The notes: generated by a model from the sequence alone, not told the origin. A DNA stretch of 64,000 bases from Inonotus obliquus (GCA_032164295.1 JAJHTX010000001.1:1922001-1986000), one strand, 5' to 3'; numbered from the stretch's first letter, positions 22,719 through 35,410 are shown. A program made the numbers and translations.

Positions 22719-23762
22719 CGCTACAAGAACAAGGAGAGAATACGTGATTCAGTAAGAGAGAAGCTTATAGGTATCTGAAAACCTACGAGATCACTACCCA
22801 ACTGATTTCCTAGCACAGGCATAACCCGAGCTATTTTGGAGATCCTCGCCTCTTTGAGATGATCAACAGGTGTCGGATATCAACAACCAAGTTATGAGGT
22901 GTGCAACAAGATGGAAAGATGAACAGGAAGAGGCAAGGAGAAGTAGCAGACGGAGGAGACAAAGTGTAGGGAGGGTAAGAAAGGAGCGGCAAGAAAAAGA
23001 AGAAGAAAAGGGAAAGATAGGATGGGAGGTTGGGGGAGGAATTGCATGGTTTGTATGACCAGTAGTATAAAAGCCGAGAGAACGGTGCGGGACGGCTGTG
23101 CCTCGTTCCATTGAAAGCAACGTCCGTCTTCGCCGATACAGTTAGACCCGTCGCAATCTTGTGCAAGACTTAGTGCTACTTGTTAGCCATTTCTAGTGTC
23201 TTTCCCCTTAGCGTCCCTGATCTTCACATAATTACTTCTTGTCAGACCAGAGCTCTTTCCTTTCCATTTGTTCGTCAAGCTGCTCCGTGGACGATCCTGC
23301 CTCCCTGGGTCGGATACACGCGAAAACGCGGACCGGAGGGGATGAATGGAGTGACGAACAAGTACCGAAAGACTAGGAAAAGTTAATGAAATTTTGGATG
23401 ATTCGGGAACCTGATGGAAAAGGCACAAAGATTGTGGGAGGCGGCGTGGAGAGCAACGATCGGAAAAAGACGAGAGAGAGTCCGAAGAAAGAGAGCTTGG
23501 GAACAGATTATCGAAAACGGTTGAAACGTTCCACATTTTCCATACAATTACTACTTGCCTTTTATATACATCTATTCATCACAAGCCACACCACTCTACT
23601 ATCATTCTTCCATTTTTTTGGTCACTCAGCCAGCAGCGGTGCAGCGGTCACTTGCCATATCGCCTCTCTCTTCGTCAGGTCAAGTCAAGCCTGCCACATT
23701 CTTTCTCGTTTCGAATCCGTTTCAACGCTTGTCCGAAAATCCCGTGTTGCCATCCGTAGATC
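22719..23762. promoter_or_regulatory. Divergent intergenic region with purine tract
   Basis: 1.04 kb between the membrane protein gene (leftward) and the Ngl2-type gene (rightward). From about 22900 to 23035 the plus strand is almost pure purine (GAA, GGA and AGG units); the leftward gene therefore reads a pyrimidine tract in its promoter or 5' UTR. A TTTATATA at about 23572-23578 lies 190 bp before the rightward ATG. ORFs over the purine tract are repeat artefacts. Confidence 0.5.
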
Positions 23763-25454
23763 ATGCCGTCGCATGGTCGCGTACTCACTCCAGAGCAGGT
23801 AGCCCTCTCTGAAGCTCGCAAGAAGAAGAAAGCGGAAGCAGCTGCATTGAACGCGGCAGCGGCTTCTTCATCTCTAGGTCAGCCTCAAAACCCCCGCTCT
23901 TTGATACTTCCTCGGAAATTTCTTTCGGAAGGCGATTCGAGAATTGGCAGTATATCCCCGTCTGATCAAACAGTTATCATGTCGTGGAATGTTCGTGCAA
24001 TGCTATTTCTCCATAATCCAAGTAGAGTTTGTGTGCTGATATTCTTATTCTTCCGGGTTAATGCCAAAGATGCTAGCTCAATGTCTTGTTCGTAAGCCTT
24101 GATCTCTTTGCGAACGTGTTTCAACTCGCCTCTAAATCGGTCGTAGGACGTGAGCTTTTCCCGACTAGTGACTGTCTTAGAGCACAACAAAGGGAGGCCA
24201 TGCTTTTTGAAGAGATAACAAGGTCTGGAGCCGATATAATTTGCCTGCAGGTCAGTTTCAAATGCTATTGACCATCAACCAAGGCCTCAAACTGTTTCGA
24301 CCCAAGAACTGAATGATATAATCAGGAGGTCGATCGCCTTGAACGGCTCGGACCCAATCTTGAATCCGCGAATTATGCGTTTACGTATTCTTCAGGTCCT
24401 AGGAAGAAGCACGGATGTATTATCGCTTACAAGAAGAGCGTCTACGACAAGATTGCACAGCATACAGTTTACTATGACGACGTACAAGTACACCACGAGG
24501 GTGCCACTGAACGTTCGCGGATAGGCTCAAGCTTTAGAACGAAAAATATAGGCTTAATCGTTGCCTTGAAACGATACGATGATCCAGATCATGCAGTGGT
24601 AGTAGCAACCACACACTTGTTCTGGCACCCGAAGTACACTTACGAAAGGGTGCGTCAGGCGCTAATCTTACTACGCTCTGTCTGCGACTTCAGAAAAGTA
24701 AACAACTTGCAAAACTCGACTTGTCTTGTTGCGGGAGGTGCGCATTCACTCGCCGTTTACTTCGGGTCTGATAGAAAATACGATGGCAACTACTAGACTT
24801 CAACTTCGGTCCCACCGATGCTGCGTATTCCTTAATGGTCGGAGATACGCTCTTATCCGAGCAAGAAGCCGACATAAAGTTCTCACATGTGGTACACGTC
24901 AGCCTCGATCCATCTGTCCCCATTGATACGAAACATATCCCAGACGATGAGGAGGATGCGGAGGCAGATCCTGAGAATGATCCCGACCGCGTTATAAAGA
25001 ATGCTCGTTCTGCGAATCGTGACGACGGGCTGCTTGAGCCGCGCGAGCTAGTCGAAATGTTTAGCCAATTGCCTACGCTCAGCAGTGCGTATGATACTTG
25101 GGGTTCGGATGATCCAAGAAGGACTTTTGGAGCCCGAGTGGAGATTTCTTCTGGCAGGCGTGGTCGAAGTGAGCCTATGTATACTAGCTATACTCATTAT
25201 TGGAAGGTCACGCTAGGTGGACTATGTACCCTCTTTCGATTCGTTCATTTCTGACCCATGCTTTTCCAGACTACATATTCATCATGTTGCCGCAAGAACG
25301 CACTTTGAAAGTATTCGGTGTCCTACAGCCTCCCCTTGAAAAAGAGTTTGGATCAGGACTACCGCGCAAGGGAGTTTGCGGTAGCGATCACATTTCCATC
25401 TGTGCACACATAGCTTGGCCATTGAAGTTGGGTGATAATGATTCTGACATTTAG
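23763..25454 (+). CDS. NGL2: Ngl2-type RNA nuclease (EEP/CCR4 family)
   Basis: Six exons (23763-23990, 24070-24091, 24147-24250, 24326-24737, 24797-25216, 25270-25454), 456 residues. Endonuclease/exonuclease/phosphatase fold; yeast Ngl2 trims the 3' end of 5.8S rRNA. The N-terminus is Ala/Lys-rich. The core starts at VIMSWNMLAQCLVRRELFPT, whose middle is encoded by a 22-nt microexon. Catalytic landmarks: Glu in ICLQEVDRL, His in ATTHLFWHP, Asp-x-Asn in AGDFNFGPT, and Asp-His in GSDHISICAHI near the C-terminus. An acidic insert (DDEEDAEADPEND) sits before the last third. The splice sites around the microexon are good and only this join restores the family motif. The assignment to Ngl2 and not Ccr4 or nocturnin follows from ELFPTSD after the Asn motif and the lack of leucine-rich repeats. 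Confidence 0.85.
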
Positions 25455-25719
25455 ATTAAAATCTAGAATTAAACTGTCATATATCCAGTAGAAACGGGTA
25501 TTTGCCTAACGAGCGTCGTTGCACATAGAATGATAGCGAGGCGTTCTTGATGCGGGGAACATGGGGAACATGAACAAAAACCCAACAAAGGGCATTATTG
25601 GAAGATATATCCATCCGGATAACCACAGGAAAGCAAATTACTATGACGAAAAAAAGAATGCATTGAGCAGCTGAGTAAGAATGATTGGCGTGAACTGTCC
25701 GTGGTACTGCGAAAGAAGC

Positions 25720-28700
25720 TCAGCCCCTAAAACCACCACGATCGGAGCCAGAAAGTAGGCTCTGGTACAAACCTCCGGCAGATCTTTCGTTGCGCAGCTG
25801 GATCATGTAGACGATACCCGTCCGGGCGCCATTATCGCTTAACTCGATGGCAACACCGGTCTTCCCGACGCGTTCCACACCGTCCGAGAGTACAATAGTT
25901 GAAATCAGCATCGCCTTGTCTTTGTTGTCCGCCTCTACGACAAGTTGCTTCAGCATCGTCGGCCGTTGTTCGTACAGCGTGAGCTTGGATGATCCCAAAG
26001 CCTTCCATTGCGCATGCTGCTGTTGCAGGAAGACTTTGCATTTCATCGATGCCAGCACAACAGACTCCACAGGTCCTCTTGGTGCTCGCTCAGTGGGTGA
26101 GGTCGGTGGACTCTCATCTAGTCCAAACACTGGAGCAGAGGAAGCGATACGTGGTAAAGCAGCAGAAGGCAACATAGGTCGCAATTGATTTTGGTTAAAT
26201 CCAAATGTGCCAATCGAGTTCTGCCGCTCTGGAAGAAAGTCGTTCGGTATGTTCGGAACGGGTGGCGCAGACCTTGGACCGTGTTGAAGATGTTCATGCT
26301 GTGAACTCAAAGAATGTAGAGACGGAGTTTTGCGGAGGCCTCCCTGAAAGGAAGGATCAGAAGCAGGCCGACCGGGGTTCGTAAATGGAGGAGCTGGGTG
26401 AGGAGGTAGATGCTGAGGATTGGGCCCTGGTCCATAGCCTTGTCGTCCGTGCAATGGACCTTGCCCTGGAAACATCGTCCCGGGACCGGGACCTCCCATG
26501 AGTGGACGGGGCGCAGCCATTGGAGCACTCCCATAACCCATCTGTTGTGGAGCGCCATTCATACCGTACATCGGCGGAGGGCTCATCATATTCCTCGGTG
26601 GACTCCGTATTCCATTCATTGGCGGTGGACTCATCATACCCCTTGGTGGTCCCTGCATCCCGTTCATAGGTGGAGGACTCATAGGACCATGAGGAGGCAT
26701 TCCACCCATAGCGGCTGCGTGTGACCGGACGCTCTCGGAACGTTGAGGTGGTACAATTTGACCAGGAGCAAAGGAAGCTGGGCCAGATGGAGGACCCGTC
26801 TCAGAAGGATATAACCCACCGCGAGAACTTTCCCCTCTAGGTGGCGGGACGACCTGTCCGGGTATGAAAGTAGGAGCGTCGACGGGTCGTGGGCCTGGTG
26901 GTGAGGCTATTGGCTGTGGTAACCTGGCCTGTTCATTTGTTGGGGAGAAGGTATGTGCACCTTCACGTACTATGGGTGCTTGCGCAGCCGAACCAACATC
27001 GCTAAATGAATCACGGCCAAGAGCCAGCCTGTTCATTGATGCAGCTACAGAGGCAGGAGATGCTGCCCTTGAGTTCGGATTGGTGCCCCTCGAAGGAGGG
27101 CGGGAGCGGTTTTGCGGGTCACTTGGTCGCCGACCTGACGGCTCGGAGTCCGAGTTTGGTAAATTGCCCATCGATGGCAGAGGTGGTGGCGGCTGCTTTG
27201 AAGGAGGTGGCACTGGAAAAGCTTTCTAAGATGCCGACATCATCTAACCGGCTATAAGACTCACGCGTCGCTGCTAACTCTGCGGTTGACTTGAACTCCT
27301 TTAAAACGATGTCCCGTTTCACTCTTGAATCAAAACATAGACGCATAACTTCTTTCTTTAAAATCGTAACCTCGATCCCAGTATCTAATAGCAGTGTTAC
27401 TGCTAATGCTCCAGAGACAATACGGAAGAAGATAAACGGACCTTCGAGTTCTACCGCACGAATGTGTTTTGCGGCCAATGGAGGATAGCAGAGCCACATA
27501 TCGACACCGTCCATCCCGTACTGTGCGCGTTCCTCAAATGACATCCGCTCGCACACAAGGAATAAGTCCGTCAAGAGAAATATGTGTCCTTGACGGTGAA
27601 CTACTTCAACATTCGTACATTTTGGAGTGAAGTAAATGATCGTGTCTTCCGAAAGTCTCAATTCGCGAGAATAAGGCAAATTTTGGGAATTGATAGACAG
27701 ATTGACGACCTTCATAGAGAGTAGTTAGTCACGATTAACAAGTATGAAATGAAAATTTCTGTACTCGGGGAGTCATAGTAAATAAATCTTGGGATCGTTC
27801 CGTGGCTAGACGGCGCTCCAGATCGGATAGAGACATAGACAAGGTCGATGTCGACGCGCGCCCCTCTGATGTGATAGCCGTATCCCGTGAGGATCTGTAC
27901 CTGTGAAGACGTTAGGAAGAATTTGTAAAGAAACTGAGATCACCAACCCGCTGGAAAAACTACTACCTCGAGTGGAACTCTCGACGCTTGAACGTATGTC
28001 CAACCCTTCACGGGGTCGAAGAGTATCCTCGCTACGATTGTTATTCGCCTCATCAACGTCCTTTGATGTCAGTTTTTTCTGGTCCTCGTAACTTTCTCGT
28101 GTGTCAATGACGATCTCATCTGTCGTATCCAGTGTCTGTCTCGGACCAGGCAAGACTATTCTCGACCTTTCATCGATGATATCAAGAAGTTGCTCTAGCT
28201 TGCCGACCCCCTCGATCAATTTCTGGTCTGTTGCTTTCCCGGGCCCCGAGTTCTTCAATAAACGACCGTATAACTTGAGATAATACTTGATCCGTGCACG
28301 TGGCAAAGATAGAAGGGAATCTAGTGTCCAAGCTGAAGGCTGAGAAGGCGGATTCGATGCGGAGTAGGTCTCAAGGACAGGTGAAAGCCGCTGGTTGTTC
28401 TGCACAGGCTCCCAAGTATCGAACCCGGACAAATACGAAGAAGCGTACTTAGTATACGGAGAATCTAACTGATCGATCTGCGGATACAAATTTAGACATA
28501 GATCTAACGCTCATGACATTCCGATAAGACGAACCCATTTCATTAGCAAATCGCCGATCGCACGCGGCGAGGATGGATTGGGACCGATTTCTTTCAGTTT
28601 GGCTTGGAAAGACCGGTTTGCCTTGTAAATAGCCTCCACCGAACGGAACATCATGTCTAGCTCCGGAGGGGGAAGATTCGACCGGGACCATGCAGCTGCT

Positions 28701-29170
28701 ACTTTCTGCGGTACCAGAGGCAACATAGGAAACATCGGTCAGCATCAAACCTGACGAAAATCAATCGTACATACCCGTATTATTCCCGACAAAGTGTCAA
28801 CGTAGATCTTCTCTGTCTCGAGAAGGTCGACAAAGGGGTTAGCCTTCTTCGAGCGCGACACATTTGTCGGCTGAACACCTGGAGAGTCCGGACCAGATAC
28901 GGAAGGTGAGTCCAGGGCGCGTGTCGTGACGCTCGGAGGCAAAAGAACCTCAGTTGTATGGGCAGACTGATCTGAAAGCCGTTCGTCAAGAGGGGAGAAT
29001 GTAGATTGAGCATTAAGTTGAGCCTGGAGTGCGTTCTTTGGTGGTGGCAAGGGAGGCGGACCTGCCAGAGGACGTAGAGGGGACGGAGGGGGCGGAGGCA
29101 GATCATCGCTCTTAGAGACGAGAGGGAGCTCTTTCGGTTTTTGTAAGGAAGAATTAAGGCTGCTTGCCAT
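25720..29170 (-). CDS. Dbl-family Rho guanine nucleotide exchange factor
   Basis: Six exons (29170-28775, 28705-28535, 28477-27948, 27900-27765, 27709-27265, 27221-25720), 1059 residues. It should activate a Rho-type GTPase at sites of polar growth. A proline-rich N-terminus leads into a DH domain at about residue 115 (FVDLLETEKIYVDTLSGIIR, KVAAAWSRSNLPPPELD, MFRSVEAIYKANR, PSSPRAIGDLLMKW). A PH-like barrel follows in exon 5 (VVNLSINSQNLPYS, HIFLLTDLFLVCERM, GPFIFFRIV). Exon 6 begins with a long Pro/Gly/Met-rich stretch containing near-repeats, and closes with a conserved block (MKCKVFLQQQHAQWKALGSS, SDGVERVGKTGVAIELSDNG). The DH plus this C-terminal block matches a fungal RhoGEF group I cannot name further. 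The join into exon 6 uses an acceptor at 27222; a nearer AG would give a frame that stops soon. Confidence 0.85.
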
Positions 29171-29700
29171 CGATAAATGGGTATACTGTGGTGCGCAGAA
29201 AAACGAATGATTGATGAAGGACGCAAAGGAAAAGCAATGGTGAGTCCGACTGTGGTGAGCGACTCAAAGGAAACACATTGGGCCGAGGAGCACCCTTGGC
29301 GGCATTCGCGATGGTAATGGCAATGCCATCTTTTTCGGCATCAGGGCTCGACCCGAACACCAATCGAGGAAGGAAATAATATTCCACGCTATTGACGTAA
29401 AATAGTGTAAGCATGATGCTTACTTCGCTCTGGCTTACATCATTATTCCCGATTCGTGTAATCCAAAAAATTGTACTTACCTCTGAAGCAAGGTCACTGC
29501 CAGAGGTCAAGCTCTAGCTCGCCACACGCCGCATGCCATCGCCTCTTTGTAGTCTGTTTTGCCGCCTGCCCGCCCTGAACCAGGTCCGTTCGCTCGTATC
29601 TCCCCCTGCATCTTCATATCGATATAGACATCTCGCGCACCTTGCCTACGCAACTCATCCAGCGCAATACCCGCCTCCTAACCTCATTCGTCGTCGTGCT
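29171..29700. promoter_or_regulatory. Divergent intergenic region RhoGEF / M16 protease
   Basis: 530 bp between start codons of two divergent genes. No clear TATA box. The right half holds an in-frame ATG at 29533 of the protease gene, which would add 56 residues (see that gene). Confidence 0.45.
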
Positions 29701-32700
29701 ATGGACAAGTCATTTGGTAACTTTGATCTTATCACACGCGCTCAGCTCGACTCTACCGATATCGTGGTCTCTAAGTGGCGCAGCAGAGTAACCGGTCTCA
29801 GTATCGTTCATCTCGATTATGACTGTGAGTAGTAGGTGCATAGGAAGGAAAACTATGTACGCTTACCACAAGCCCGTGTAATGTTCAGCTCCGATTGTCA
29901 AAGGATACTTCGCCGTTGCGACAGAGAGTGAGTCTTACAAGTGATGATTAGTCGTGAGTCGTGTTTGACTGGTTTATGTTATTCAGTATTCAATGATAGT
30001 GGCTGTCCCCACACGCTTGAACAGTACTGTTATTTTTTCTCTCACATGGCCATTGTTCACCGTTTGATACTAGTCTCGTATTTATGGGTTCCAATCAATA
30101 CCCCTACAAAGGAATAATTGACCATCTCGCCAACCGCGGCTTCTCGAACGGTACCAATGCCTGGACTAGTGACGACCATACTGTTTACACAGTAGAAACT
30201 GCCGGCAGCCAGGGTTTCCTACAAATTCTTCCCATATACGTAGATCACATCCTGTTTCCTACCCTGAAACATTCGGCATACGTTACCGAGGTGTGTATAT
30301 ACTCTATAGAAGCCGCTGTTGTGCTTATGTGGTTAAGGTGCATCACATCGACCCTTCGGGCCATGACTCCGGCGTTGTCTATAGTGAAATGCAAGGCATC
30401 GAAAGTACTCCTGGTGAATTGATCAGATTACGGTACGCAGTACAACTACTCACTAGTGTAATTGTTCATTAAATATGCACAGCATGAAACGACTTGTATA
30501 CCCAGAAGGCAATGCTTATAGAAGTGAGGTTGGTGGCCTAATGACAGCTTTGCGCAAATTAGATGTAGAACAAAGTCGGTACCATTTTCCTTGATCTCTT
30601 GCCCTTACCATCATGAACTGAAGCGCCTCGTTCACCACAGTCCGAACTTATCATGGTCAATACTACGTTCCCCATAATCTATCCTTAATCGTGGGGGGAA
30701 AGCTTACCGGCGGGACTGAGTCGCTTTTATCCGTTGTGCAAGACCAAATTGAGCCATCTCTCATAGCTAATGGATACAGCGATGGAGCTCGTCCTCCAGG
30801 CTGGATTCGACCGTTTGTTGAGACACCCACCTCTCATCGGACACCTCTGGCAAGTCGAGCAGATGATGTCGAGTTTCCGGAAAAGGACGAAAGCGTCGGC
30901 GAGTTGCTGTTTGCTTATCGGGGGCCATCACCAAGGGATCATCTCTCACGCAAGGTAATTACGTTGGTATTATAGTTGAATCCTTCTTTAATGCTGTGTT
31001 GAAGGCTTTAGATATCGTTGCGTCTTACCTGACTTCATCTACAGTCGCTCCGTTGAACAAGGAATACATTGAAATTGATAACCCGCTTTGGTAAGCCGTA
31101 GCTCATGTATTCGTTGGTCGGCCCGAGCTCAGCTCTTGTTCAGTTCTTATATCTATTTTGACGAAGAAGCACGACCCGAGTTCGTTGACTTGCCCGTCCT
31201 CGTTGGTTCAGTACCCACAGACCATATTGACGATTTCCATGGCAAATTTATCGGGAGCTTGAGCAAAATTGTTGAGAACGGCTTGGATATGAAAAGGATG
31301 AGAATGGTAATAAACAGGGACCAGCGACAGGTATTTCAGAATATTACGTGCCTTTCGTTTCAGTATCTGAACCCTTTCCAATCAGTTGCGAAGTCAACTC
31401 GAAAGCTCAAAAGGGGACGCTTATTCCGAGACTGTCATCGAAGACTTCGTGTTAGGCGCTGAAGACGGATCGGATTTATTACCGGCTTTGAATGAACTTT
31501 CTCTATATAATGAGCTTCGACAGTGGACAAGCAATCAATGGGCTGACCTGATTAGACGGTAATAGACATACTTTATGTTATGCTAAACAAAGGAGCTTAC
31601 TGTACTCTTTTCAGGTACTACATTGATTCGCCGTGCATCGTCATTCGTGGTAGACCCTCTGCTGAATTGGCAGACAAGCTGGAAAGTGATGAAAAGGCAC
31701 GTACTGAAGCCCAAGTCAAGCGTCTGGGGCCAGAGGGGCTTGAGAGGGTGAAGGCTATTCTAGAGAAAGCCAAAGAAGAGAATGACGCACCTATTCCTGA
31801 GAGCGTACTGACAAGTTTCCCCGTTCCGGATGTTTCGAGTATTTCCTGGATCCCAGTGCAAAGCGTCCAAGAGGGTAACCAGACACCTTCGATACTTCAA
31901 AGGACGGAGCATCCTAAACTGGCTGATCACATCAATGCTGACGGACAAAAGTTACCCTTCTTTGTGCAGTTCGACCATGTTCAGGTAAGTTTGTTTTTTG
32001 CCGATCTCGTGCACTTGGTGACTGTTGTGGCATCAGTCCGATTTCGTGAGGGTACATGCTCTGCTATCCCTAGGAAACCTTCCTAATCGACTTCGTCCGT
32101 GCGTTCCTCATCCTTACTCAGTGCGAGAAGCATACTGAACTAATGTGGTTAGAATTGTTTCCGTCTATTTGTCTTCCTTCTTCTCTTTACCTATCACCAC
32201 ATCTTCTGGCGAGCGCCTTTCGCATGAGGACGTAGTCGCACGTCTTGACGAGGAAACAGTGTCTTATGAGAGCGAGCTTGGTATGCAAACCGACTTCGCG
32301 GAAGAATTCCGTGTCAGTATCAATGTCGAGAAGGAAAACTACGAAGCTGGAATAAAATGGATGAAGGATCTTATCTATGGCTCCGAATTCGATATTTCAA
32401 GGTCCGTGCCTCGAACATGATGTAACGCATTTCACCAACTCCTTTCTAGATTACAAGTTACCTGTGCAAAAATTCAACAGCGCCTTCCGGAGCTCAAGAG
32501 GGACGGATACACTGTTTTGACAGCCTATGCGTCCGAACTACTGTTTAATGAATCTTCAACACCAAGAGCGAACGCAATCCTGGAACAGATGCGAGCGATT
32601 CCACGACTATCCCGGATGCTTCAAGAAAACCCTGAGGAGGTACGCAAGGACTTTGAAGAGGTGCGGGAGTACTGTGAGTCAATCTACTTTCTTGAGAGAT

Positions 32701-33876
32701 ACAAAGTCTCACGGATATCAAGTGACGGATCCATCGGGGATGCGTTTTTCTGTCACCGGGAACGTACTAGACGTGCCAACTCCTCGGACTACTTGGGCCA
32801 AGTACTTTGGTAGCTTGCTTCCAGTACGTGTCGACGTTTCCCGGCACAATTCTGCCTGACTGTATTATCCTGTTCAGGAAACACCTCTCCGTCCAATTAA
32901 GTTAGCTAGTGAAACATTAAGCTTAATCGGTCGCAATCCGCAGAAGAAAGCTATCGTTGTCAGCCTTCCCACGATTGAAAGCTCGTTCACCGAACATACA
33001 ACAAAAGGGATACTGGGCTTTAACAATCCGGAATATCCGGCGCTAAGACTTGCTCTTGAGGTCCTCAATGCAACTGAGAGCTTCCTTTGGGTGGGCTTGT
33101 TTGTAATACTTCAAATGCATCACTCCTGACTGACTAATGCCAACAGCGCTTTATTCGAGGATCCGGTTTGGCATATGGAACCTCCGTGAGTTGTGATCTT
33201 GAGTCTGGTTTGCTGAACTTTTCTCTGTACCGGGTACGTGGTGATTCGCAGGACGATTAAGGTTTCTTCTGACATGGATTCCAGAGCTCGAATAGTCTGC
33301 AGGGTTTCCGTGAGGCAGCAAAGGTAGTTGAAGGTCTTGTAAAGAGAACTGTATGTGTTTTTCTCATCACTAAGTTTAATTTTTTGACGAGCGATGGTAT
33401 AGATCGAGCTTGAAGATACCACAATTGATGCGGCGAAGAGTACTATCGTTTATAACACCGCCAGTAGAGTTTCGAAACCGGGAGGTGCCGTGAGTTGAGA
33501 TCTCATGGTCTGTTGGCGATGTCTCTGATCATATCACCAGGCCATTTCTTCGTTTGTCAATCAAGCATTGAAAAATGTGAGCCAAAACTACAACCGTGAG
33601 CTCCTCGAGAGGTACCAGGCGGTGACGAAGGATGAGATCTTGGCTATGCTTGAGAAGTATGTCCTGCCGTTATTCAGCGCGGAGACATCCGTTGCCGTTA
33701 TTGTCACCGCCCCAGGGAAAGTTGACAGCACGGTGGCGGGTCTCAGCGAACTCGGTTTTGACATTGAGAAGAAGGCACTCGAGGTGTCCCCGGAGGAGAT
33801 GAATGGTTCCGAAAGCGATGGATCTGAGTCCGACTCTGACTACGAGAGTGGTTGCGAGAGCGATGCCAGTCGATAG
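29701..33876 (+). CDS. SDD3: M16 family zinc metalloprotease (Sdd3-like)
   Basis: Twenty exons, 1052 residues: 29701-29824, 29889-29927, 29987-30023, 30074-30290, 30338-30432, 30483-30574, 30641-30954, 31005-31090, 31144-31330, 31386-31558, 31615-31984, 32037-32098, 32153-32401, 32450-32673, 32723-32823, 32878-33090, 33147-33233, 33285-33350, 33403-33489, 33541-33876. The inverted zinc motif HTLEH is in CPHTLEHLVFMGSNQYP; the codon for its second His is split by an intron. HHIDPSGHDSGVVYSEMQGIE follows, with the family's next conserved Glu. Length and later blocks (RFSVTGNVLDVP, GLLNFSLYR) fit the large single-chain M16C enzymes related to yeast Sdd3 rather than Cym1. The C-terminus is acidic. 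An in-frame ATG at 29533 would add a Ser/Pro/Arg/Tyr-rich leader free of acidic residues, which could target mitochondria; the cytosolic form from 29701 is my default. Ends 79 bp from the convergent NUFIP1 gene. Confidence 0.85.
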
Positions 33877-33955
33877 AGCACACTCTAGGAGCTTATGTAT
33901 GAGCGCATCATCGGATAATATTCTCGTATGTGAAAGCGTGTGCATTAGCTTAAAG

Positions 33956-35355
33956 TCACTGGAAAACCTCGCTATTGGACTCGCTAATGATTTCAATTGG
34001 TTTATTCTCCGCCTCGCCGGGATTTAGCTCGACATCCTCAAGGAAGTCGTTCTCCACGAGAAAATGAATTGCCTGAGATAGATTCGAGACTGTCATCCGT
34101 ATCTCTGGAAGTAAGAGCTATAACGAAGTATTTGACTAAACCGTTGTTGGAGGCAAGAAGTAGAGACGAACGTTACGAAGCAGCGATGGGCGACTACCGT
34201 AAGGGTTTCGCTGACTTATTGTAGGCTTGGGACGACGCGGTGATCTTCGGTTGATTGGCTCCAGCACGCTCTTGGGATCCTCAGTTTCTGCAATCTGACG
34301 AGACGCATTGATGAGTTCGTCAGGGTCAAAAACAACTTTAAATTGTTACCTCTTCGGCGTTGGTAACTACTTCCACAGTAGCATTTGCAATCCCGTATGG
34401 AGGTTTCGATGAAATGGCATCCTTATCGGGGTCCATGTCAGACCCCGAGCTTGAGATCTCGTCATCAGTACACTCAGATGCTTTGGCGGGTATGATCGTG
34501 ACTGGCTTCTTTGGCAAAGGGTGTACCGTCGCAGTGCGTATAGGAACTGCACCTCCACCTCCACCTCCACGCCCCCTGCCTCTGAATTTCCCCCTGGAGT
34601 CATCCTCTCTTGGACGCTTTCGTCCGCGAAGACTCAGGCCACTCGCGGAAATATCTCCCCGGTCTAACGCTTCTTTGAGTTTCGCTTCCTTTTCTTGCAC
34701 TCGAGATGTTGTTGGCCATCTTTTCTTGCGCTCCGCGATCCACGATTCAATAGCTTCAGGCGTATCTAGTACTATATTTGTGCCTTGTATAGGGATTTGT
34801 TTCCTAATACTCTTAGCGAAAGTGTACAAACAAGTAGTGAACAGAAACGAACCCTTTCAAACTTGGATCAGCGTCCCAGTCGTCTTTACGCTTCCGGTTT
34901 TCCCAGCCAGGAGGATATACAAGATGGCGGTCCATCATATGCATCTCAACAGACTTCTTGCTACCAGTGAAAGAGCACTGCCAGTGCGTGCATCTGTAAT
35001 CACCCGGCTCATACCAGTGAGTCTGTTGTTGGTATCCACGTTGGTTATGAAACCTATTTCTTCCACCAATCGGATGCTGAGAACCATGTGCTTCACGAGA
35101 GAGTTGATGTTCCACCCGGGACTGCAGTGGCCCCGGTCGGGTAGGAAGAGAGGGCACGTAAGTCGAAGAAAGAGAGTACCCTTCCAGTGTGGCCAAGGGA
35201 GGACCAGATGCCTGCTGTTGGAAGTAGGCTTGAGCATAATGGGCGGAGTATCGGTAGGGATTCGAGATGGCGGAGTTCAGAGCCTGTGCTGCCTGCTGGG
35301 CTCGATTCGACGCGTCCGCGTTTGCATATGGGTGCATGGCGCTGAATCCATCCAT
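33956..35355 (-). CDS. NUFIP1: NUFIP1/Rsa1-like snoRNP assembly factor
   Basis: Four exons (35355-34853, 34809-34350, 34294-34172, 34117-33956), 415 residues. NUFIP1 (yeast Rsa1) helps assemble box C/D snoRNPs with the R2TP chaperone in the nucleus. The first half is Gln/Tyr/Ser-rich. A C2H2-type finger follows (YRCTHWQCSFTGSKKSVEMHMMDRH), then the signature IQGTNIVLDTPEAIESWIAE with RKKRWPT, an RG-rich basic stretch (GKFRGRGRGGGGGG), and an acidic part. The end (SRPSLLRNLLLPEIRMTVSN, SQAIHFLVENDFLEDVEL) is a block common in fungal homologues. A transposon-like element starts 48-55 bp upstream of the ATG, so almost all of the promoter lies in or beyond that insertion. The last two introns were found by the conserved C-terminal block. 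Confidence 0.88.
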
Positions 35356-35410
35356 GCCATGCGATTACGTGATGCAAATGAATATTCTTGTTAAGACTCC
35401 GCTTAAATAA

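Noticed and set aside
22831..23166. Minus-strand Ser/Pro/Phe-rich ORFs over the purine tract
   Set aside because: Composition follows directly from the simple-sequence tract; no start context, splice sites or family likeness.
34360..35394. 344-codon plus-strand ORF
   Set aside because: Antisense to NUFIP1 exons and introns; the minus strand has the zinc finger and the NUFIP1 motif.
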